This document shows, piece by piece, positions 61,887 to 64,000 of a stretch of 64,000 nucleotides of DNA; the first letter of the stretch is position 1, and each line of letters starts with the position of its first letter. This stretch comes from Nocardia ninae NBRC 108245. GTDB lineage: Bacteria; Actinomycetota; Actinomycetes; Mycobacteriales; Mycobacteriaceae. Where the stretch lies: positions 58,963-122,962 of the forward strand of contig NZ_BJXA01000022.1 of assembly GCF_007990755.1 (NCBI RefSeq), written 5' to 3'. The position numbers and the translations under genes were made by a program. Under the pieces are notes generated by a model. That model ran no database searches, was not told the origin of the DNA, and saw only the letters and a program-made list of their open reading frames with translations.

Positions 61887-63650
61887 TTATCCGACGATGA
61901 TGTTGAGAGCGATGACGAGCACCAGGGCGATGCCCGCGAGCAGCACCGGGCGCTGATACCAGGGCAGCGAGGCCTGCTCCGGATCGGTGCGCACTTCCTT
62001 CGGCGTCTCCGAGTAGACCAGGCCGACGAGCTCGGCGGCGGGCTTGGGCTGGGTCACCTGGGTGACCAGCACGCTGACCACGATGTCGACCGTGAACGCC
62101 ACACCGGCGGCCACGAAACTCGACCCCTGGCCGGACAGATGGAACACCTCCATCTGGTGCAGGATGAAAATCACCACGGCGGAACCGGTTCCGCAGACCA
62201 GACCCATCCAGCCCGCGGTCGGCGTCATCCGTTTCCAGAACATGCCGAGGATGAACGTCGCGAACAAGGGTGCGTTGAAGAAGCTGAACAGCGTCTGCAG
62301 GTAGTCCATCATGTTGCTGAAGCTGGACGCGATGAACGCGGTGAAGATCGCCGTCACGGTCGCGCCGACGGTGGCCCACCGGCCGATCGACAGGTAGTAC
62401 CCGTCCGGGCGGTCCTTGCGCACGTACTGCTGCCACAGGTCGTAGCTGAACACGGTGTTGAACGCCGAGATATTGGCCGCCATACCGGCCATGAACGCCG
62501 CGAGCAGACCCGCGATACCCACCCCGAGCAGGCCGTTGGGCAGCACGTCCTTCATCAGATAGAGCAATGCCTGGTTGTAGGTGGTGTCACCGCTGAAGTC
62601 CGGATTCGCCGTCTTCGCCGCCTTGTACTCGCTCATCTGCGGCACCAGTACCGCGCTGATCATGCCGGGGATCACCACGATCAGCGGGATGAACATCTTC
62701 GGGTACGCGCCGATGATCGGGGTGCGCCGGGCCGCCGAGATGGAGTGCGTCGCCAACGCGCGCTGTACCTCGACGAAGTTGGTGGTCCAGTACCCGAACG
62801 AGAGCACGAACCCGAGCCCGAACACGATGCCGAGCACCGAGAGCATGTTGTTGCCGAACCCGCTGAGCTCGTTGCCTGGCCACGAATCCAGTTGCGTCGC
62901 ACCGCCCGGCGACGCGGACACCTTCTCCCGCAACCCGTCCCAGCCGCCGACCTTGTGCAGCCCGACCAGCGTGAGCGGCAGCAGCGCGGCCACGATCACG
63001 AAGAACTGCAGTACCTCGTTATAGATCGCGGCCGACAGCCCGCCGAGGGTGATGTAGGACAGCACGATCACCGCCGCGATGACCACCGACAGCCACAGCG
63101 GCCAGCCGAGCAGCACATTCAGGATGGTGCCGAGCAGATACAGGTTGACGCCCGCGATCAGCACCTGGGCGATCGCGAAGCTGAGCGCGTTCACCAGGTG
63201 CGCGCCGGTGCCGAAGCGCCTGCGCATGAACTCCGGCACGCTGCGCACCTTGGAGCCGTAGTAGAACGGCATCATCACCACGCCGAGGAACAGCATGGCG
63301 GGGATCGCGCCGATCCAGAAGTAGTGGAAGGTGGGGAAACCGAATTGGGCGCCGTTGGCCGACATGCCCATGATCTCGACGGCACCGAGGTTCGCGGAGA
63401 TGAACGCGAGCCCGGTCACCCAGGCGGGCAGCGAACGCCCGGACAGGAAGAAGTCGATGCTGGACGAGACCCGCTGTCTGGCGAGTAAGCCGATGCCGAG
63501 TACGAACACGAAATATAAGGCGACCAGCGCGAAGTCGACCGGAGCCGCGTCCAGTCGCAGCTCCGAGGCGTCTAAATAGGTCGATGCCATCGACTGCGGC
63601 TCGGCGGCGAGCAGCGCGGACGGCAGAACGGGTGAATCGACAAGCGGCAC
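61887..63650 (-). CDS. Sodium:solute symporter (SSS family, SGLT-like)
   Basis: The 587-residue transporter has about 14 helices. The SSS features are FLSGRSLPAWVTGLAFISANLGAVEIMG, the Na+-site region and GLSAAIYNEVLQFFVIV, and the central LSFGYWTTNFVEVQRALA. A GTG at 63650 with AGGAGGG six bases upstream is the start. It lies downstream of galK in the same direction, so galactose or another sugar is the likely cargo; this is inferred from position. A small two-helix gene follows. Confidence 0.92.
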   Translation of the reverse strand: MPLVDSPVLPSALLAAEPQSMASTYLDASELRLDAAPVDFALVALYFVFVLGIGLLARQRVSSSIDFFLSGRSLPAWVTGLAFISANLGAVEIMGMSANGAQFGFPTFHYFWIGAIPAMLFLGVVMMPFYYGSKVRSVPEFMRRRFGTGAHLVNALSFAIAQVLIAGVNLYLLGTILNVLLGWPLWLSVVIAAVIVLSYITLGGLSAAIYNEVLQFFVIVAALLPLTLVGLHKVGGWDGLREKVSASPGGATQLDSWPGNELSGFGNNMLSVLGIVFGLGFVLSFGYWTTNFVEVQRALATHSISAARRTPIIGAYPKMFIPLIVVIPGMISAVLVPQMSEYKAAKTANPDFSGDTTYNQALLYLMKDVLPNGLLGVGIAGLLAAFMAGMAANISAFNTVFSYDLWQQYVRKDRPDGYYLSIGRWATVGATVTAIFTAFIASSFSNMMDYLQTLFSFFNAPLFATFILGMFWKRMTPTAGWMGLVCGTGSAVVIFILHQMEVFHLSGQGSSFVAAGVAFTVDIVVSVLVTQVTQPKPAAELVGLVYSETPKEVRTDPEQASLPWYQRPVLLAGIALVLVIALNIIVG

Positions 63651-63787
63651 AGCGTCCCTCCTGGCGGTAAAACCGGGCGTCGAGCGAGATCCTTCGTGGT
63701 ACGAGATCGTGCGTCTACGGGTACTGCGTGGCGCGCGCGACTCCCTCGTCGCCGGCCGAATGGTGTCGGCCGACACCTACTCTGCGT

Positions 63788-63823
63788 GATTGTGCCTCAC
63801 TCGTGGGCCACAATCGTGCACAA
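63788..63823. promoter_or_regulatory. Dyad and repeated TTGTG half-sites between galK and the symporter
   Basis: GATTGTG (63788-63794) and CACAATC (63809-63815) form a perfect dyad. A further CACAA lies at 63819-63823. The multiple TTGTG/CACAA half-sites suit a DeoR- or LacI-type regulator of sugar genes. Confidence 0.45.
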
Positions 63824-63839
63824 AAAGCTGGGCGGTCGC

Positions 63840-64000
63840 TCAGTCGGCGCGGTGCGCACCGGCCGCCGGGCTGACGACGAAGGTGCGCGGCTCGGCAAAG
63901 CCTGCGCGGGCGAACCGATTCCGCACGGCCGCCACCACGGCCTCGGTGCGTTCGTGATCGACCAGCGCGATGGCACTGCCGCCGAATCCGCCACCCACCA
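63840..64000 (-). CDS. galK: Galactokinase, C-terminal part (gene continues beyond the window)
   Basis: The last 53 codons of the gene are present and have no start inside the window. They read GGGFGGSAIALVDHE, then a helix with VAAVRNRF, then the terminal beta strand GFAEPRTFVVSPAAGAHR. The GGGFGG is the third GHMP-kinase motif. Galactokinase makes galactose-1-phosphate with ATP (Leloir pathway). The upstream part lies beyond 64000. The symporter gene follows 189 nt downstream. Confidence 0.88.
   Translation of the reverse strand, partial: VGGGFGGSAIALVDHERTEAVVAAVRNRFARAGFAEPRTFVVSPAAGAHRAD

Noticed and set aside
62139-63488. 449-codon plus-strand open frame over the symporter
   Set aside because: Antisense shadow, with His/Arg/Glu-rich low-complexity translation.

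Overview
The window is GC-rich actinobacterial chromosome, most likely from Nocardia or a close mycolic-acid relative. Pointers are the many GTG starts and leaderless-looking promoters, a mycoredoxin-type glutaredoxin, the prfB-mscS-ftsE-ftsX block, several FadD/FadE-type lipid genes, an FBP zinc-finger protein, and a tmRNA whose tag reads ADSNQREYALAA. No phage, insertion sequence, CRISPR array, rRNA or tRNA was seen. Genus is inferred from gene content only.

Layout. 0-6 kb: a phosphotransferase gene broken by an in-frame amber codon, a mycoredoxin, a secreted protein, an EamA exporter, and a MerR regulator divergent from an imine-reductase-like gene. 6-9 kb: two small soluble proteins, a PPOX flavoprotein, and a PopR/ClgR-type regulator facing a two-gene clpP operon. 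9.6-15.2 kb: an MmyB-type regulator divergent from an SDR, an orphan solute-binding lipoprotein, and a GlsB-poxB stress operon. 15.4-18.5 kb: a tightly coupled operon of GT2 glycosyltransferase, acyl-CoA-dehydrogenase-like protein, PIG-L deacetylase and NodS-like methyltransferase. This is the best candidate for an undescribed pathway. 18.5-27.5 kb: TerD, MarR, a PLP decarboxylase, an RraA-like aldolase, a secreted PIG-L protein, an aminotransferase-cysteine dioxygenase operon, a LysR regulator and a NUDIX hydrolase. 27.6-31.3 kb: a Fic protein with an AT-rich repeat-bearing upstream region, tmRNA, an EamA transporter and smpB. 31.4-41.3 kb: two exported phosphatases, recQ, a beta-propeller protein, a GNAT, a histidine phosphatase, hisN, and a second MmyB/oxidoreductase pair.

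41.5-45.5 kb: prfB, mscS, a small membrane protein, ftsE and ftsX. 45.6-51.4 kb: a second MerR/target pair, a GT39-like membrane glycosyltransferase, and an acyl-CoA dehydrogenase pair behind tandem palindromic operators. 51.6-59.6 kb: a 39-residue membrane microprotein, a secreted protein, an ArsR-like regulator, a 37-residue protein with eight cysteines, two tandem FadD ligases, a small membrane protein and a PepSY protein with a His-rich loop. 59.8-64 kb: FBP protein, SRPBCC and DUF4383 proteins behind a SigF/SigB-like promoter, then a Na+/solute symporter operon downstream of the 3' end of galK.

Several regulator-target modules recur with conserved geometry. The two MerR targets each have a 19-bp promoter spacer and a start codon 7 nt after the -10. 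The two MmyB regulators each have the same 14-bp motif exactly 37 nt from their start codons. The PopR-like gene and the clpP operon each have a related 17-bp site exactly 40 nt from their start codons.
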